DNA of 64,000 bases from Cellvibrio fontiphilus (GTDB lineage Bacteria > Pseudomonadota > Gammaproteobacteria > Pseudomonadales > Cellvibrionaceae): the NCBI RefSeq assembly GCF_035317345.1, contig NZ_JAYKTU010000011.1, one strand, 5' to 3'. A program made the translations under genes and the position numbers. Below, piece by piece: positions 63,917 to 64,000 of the stretch. The notes beneath the pieces are model-generated. The model did no database searches. It saw only the letters and a list, made by a program, of their open reading frames with translations, and had not been told where the DNA came from. The stretch's first letter is position 1, and every line of letters begins with the position of its first letter.

Positions 63917-64000
63917 TTAATGGCAGCACACTTTCTTGCGATGACTGCCATGCTCAAAGAACCCGCTCCGCGCCAACACATACTGGAAATGGTGACCCTT
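63917..64000 (-). CDS. C-terminal end of an unidentified protein (partial)
   Basis: An open frame enters from the right edge and stops at TAA 63917-63919. The last 27 residues include KGHHFQYVLARSGFFEHG and end HRKKVCCH, a basic, His- and Cys-rich tail that could bind metal. It is followed on its strand by an intrinsic terminator (63851-63874), which supports it being a real gene end. I cannot name the family from so short a piece. Confidence 0.55.
   Translation of the reverse strand, partial: KGHHFQYVLARSGFFEHGSHRKKVCCH

Overview
The window looks like chromosome of a cellulolytic-type gammaproteobacterium of the Cellvibrionaceae (Cellvibrio or a close relative). This is inferred from overall gene content and Pseudomonas/Cellvibrio-like gene orders (glnE-ilvE-waaF..., rppH-ptsP-lgt-thyA-folA), together with a CE1-type polysaccharide esterase, a DUF3450/ExbB/ExbB/ExbD/TonB/TPR energy-transduction operon and many envelope genes. 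No rRNA, tRNA, prophage, insertion sequence or CRISPR array was seen.

Layout. 1-8.25 kb (+): opgG-opgH (osmoregulated periplasmic glucans) run directly into six genes resembling a reduced aryl-polyene-type fatty acid cluster: a COG4648-like membrane protein, an ApeI-like dehydratase, GT2, an LpxL-like acyltransferase, an ApeP-like dehydratase and a ketosynthase. 8.27-10.85 kb (-): a small accessory patch with a class D beta-lactamase, a CE1/PHB-depolymerase-like esterase, a frameshifted two-TM protein and a Cys-repeat lipoprotein. 10.9-19.6 kb: yggX-mutY, asmA, a repeat-bearing Pro/Ala-rich protein, cysE plus a HAD phosphatase, a UMF1 MFS transporter and a VanY-type peptidase. 19.8-25 kb (+): a stand-alone TfoX C-domain protein, a cNMP-domain protein, a predicted Fur-controlled small RNA, htpX, a trypsin-like HtrA protease, a Rieske protein and yqhD. 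25-38.4 kb (-): an MCP, then the LPS core block hldE, msbA, waaL, a waaG-waaP fusion and waaF, followed by ilvE and glnE. 38.6-49 kb: a glycine-zipper protein, a TSUP permease, an orphan GspE/PilB ATPase, a Pho-box-like site in front of DUF47-pit, then argE, argA and ilvD. 49-54.2 kb (-): the six-gene Ton operon. 54.5-59.6 kb (-): folA, thyA, lgt, ptsP, rppH. 59.8-64 kb: a HAD-IB phosphatase, an RlmI-like methyltransferase, an Ig-like lipoprotein and the 3' end of an unidentified gene.

Common themes are envelope assembly (glucans, acyl chains, LPS core, lipoproteins, AsmA, MsbA, Lgt, HtpX/HtrA quality control) and nutrient uptake (Ton, Pit, TSUP). The most novel-looking signal is at 21.09-21.31 kb: a sigma70 promoter buried in Fur-box-like sequences, followed about 140 bp later by a strong intrinsic terminator, with no ORF between. 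This is the architecture of a Fur-repressed RyhB/PrrF-type sRNA. All functional calls come from reading sequences and remembered family motifs; no database search was run.
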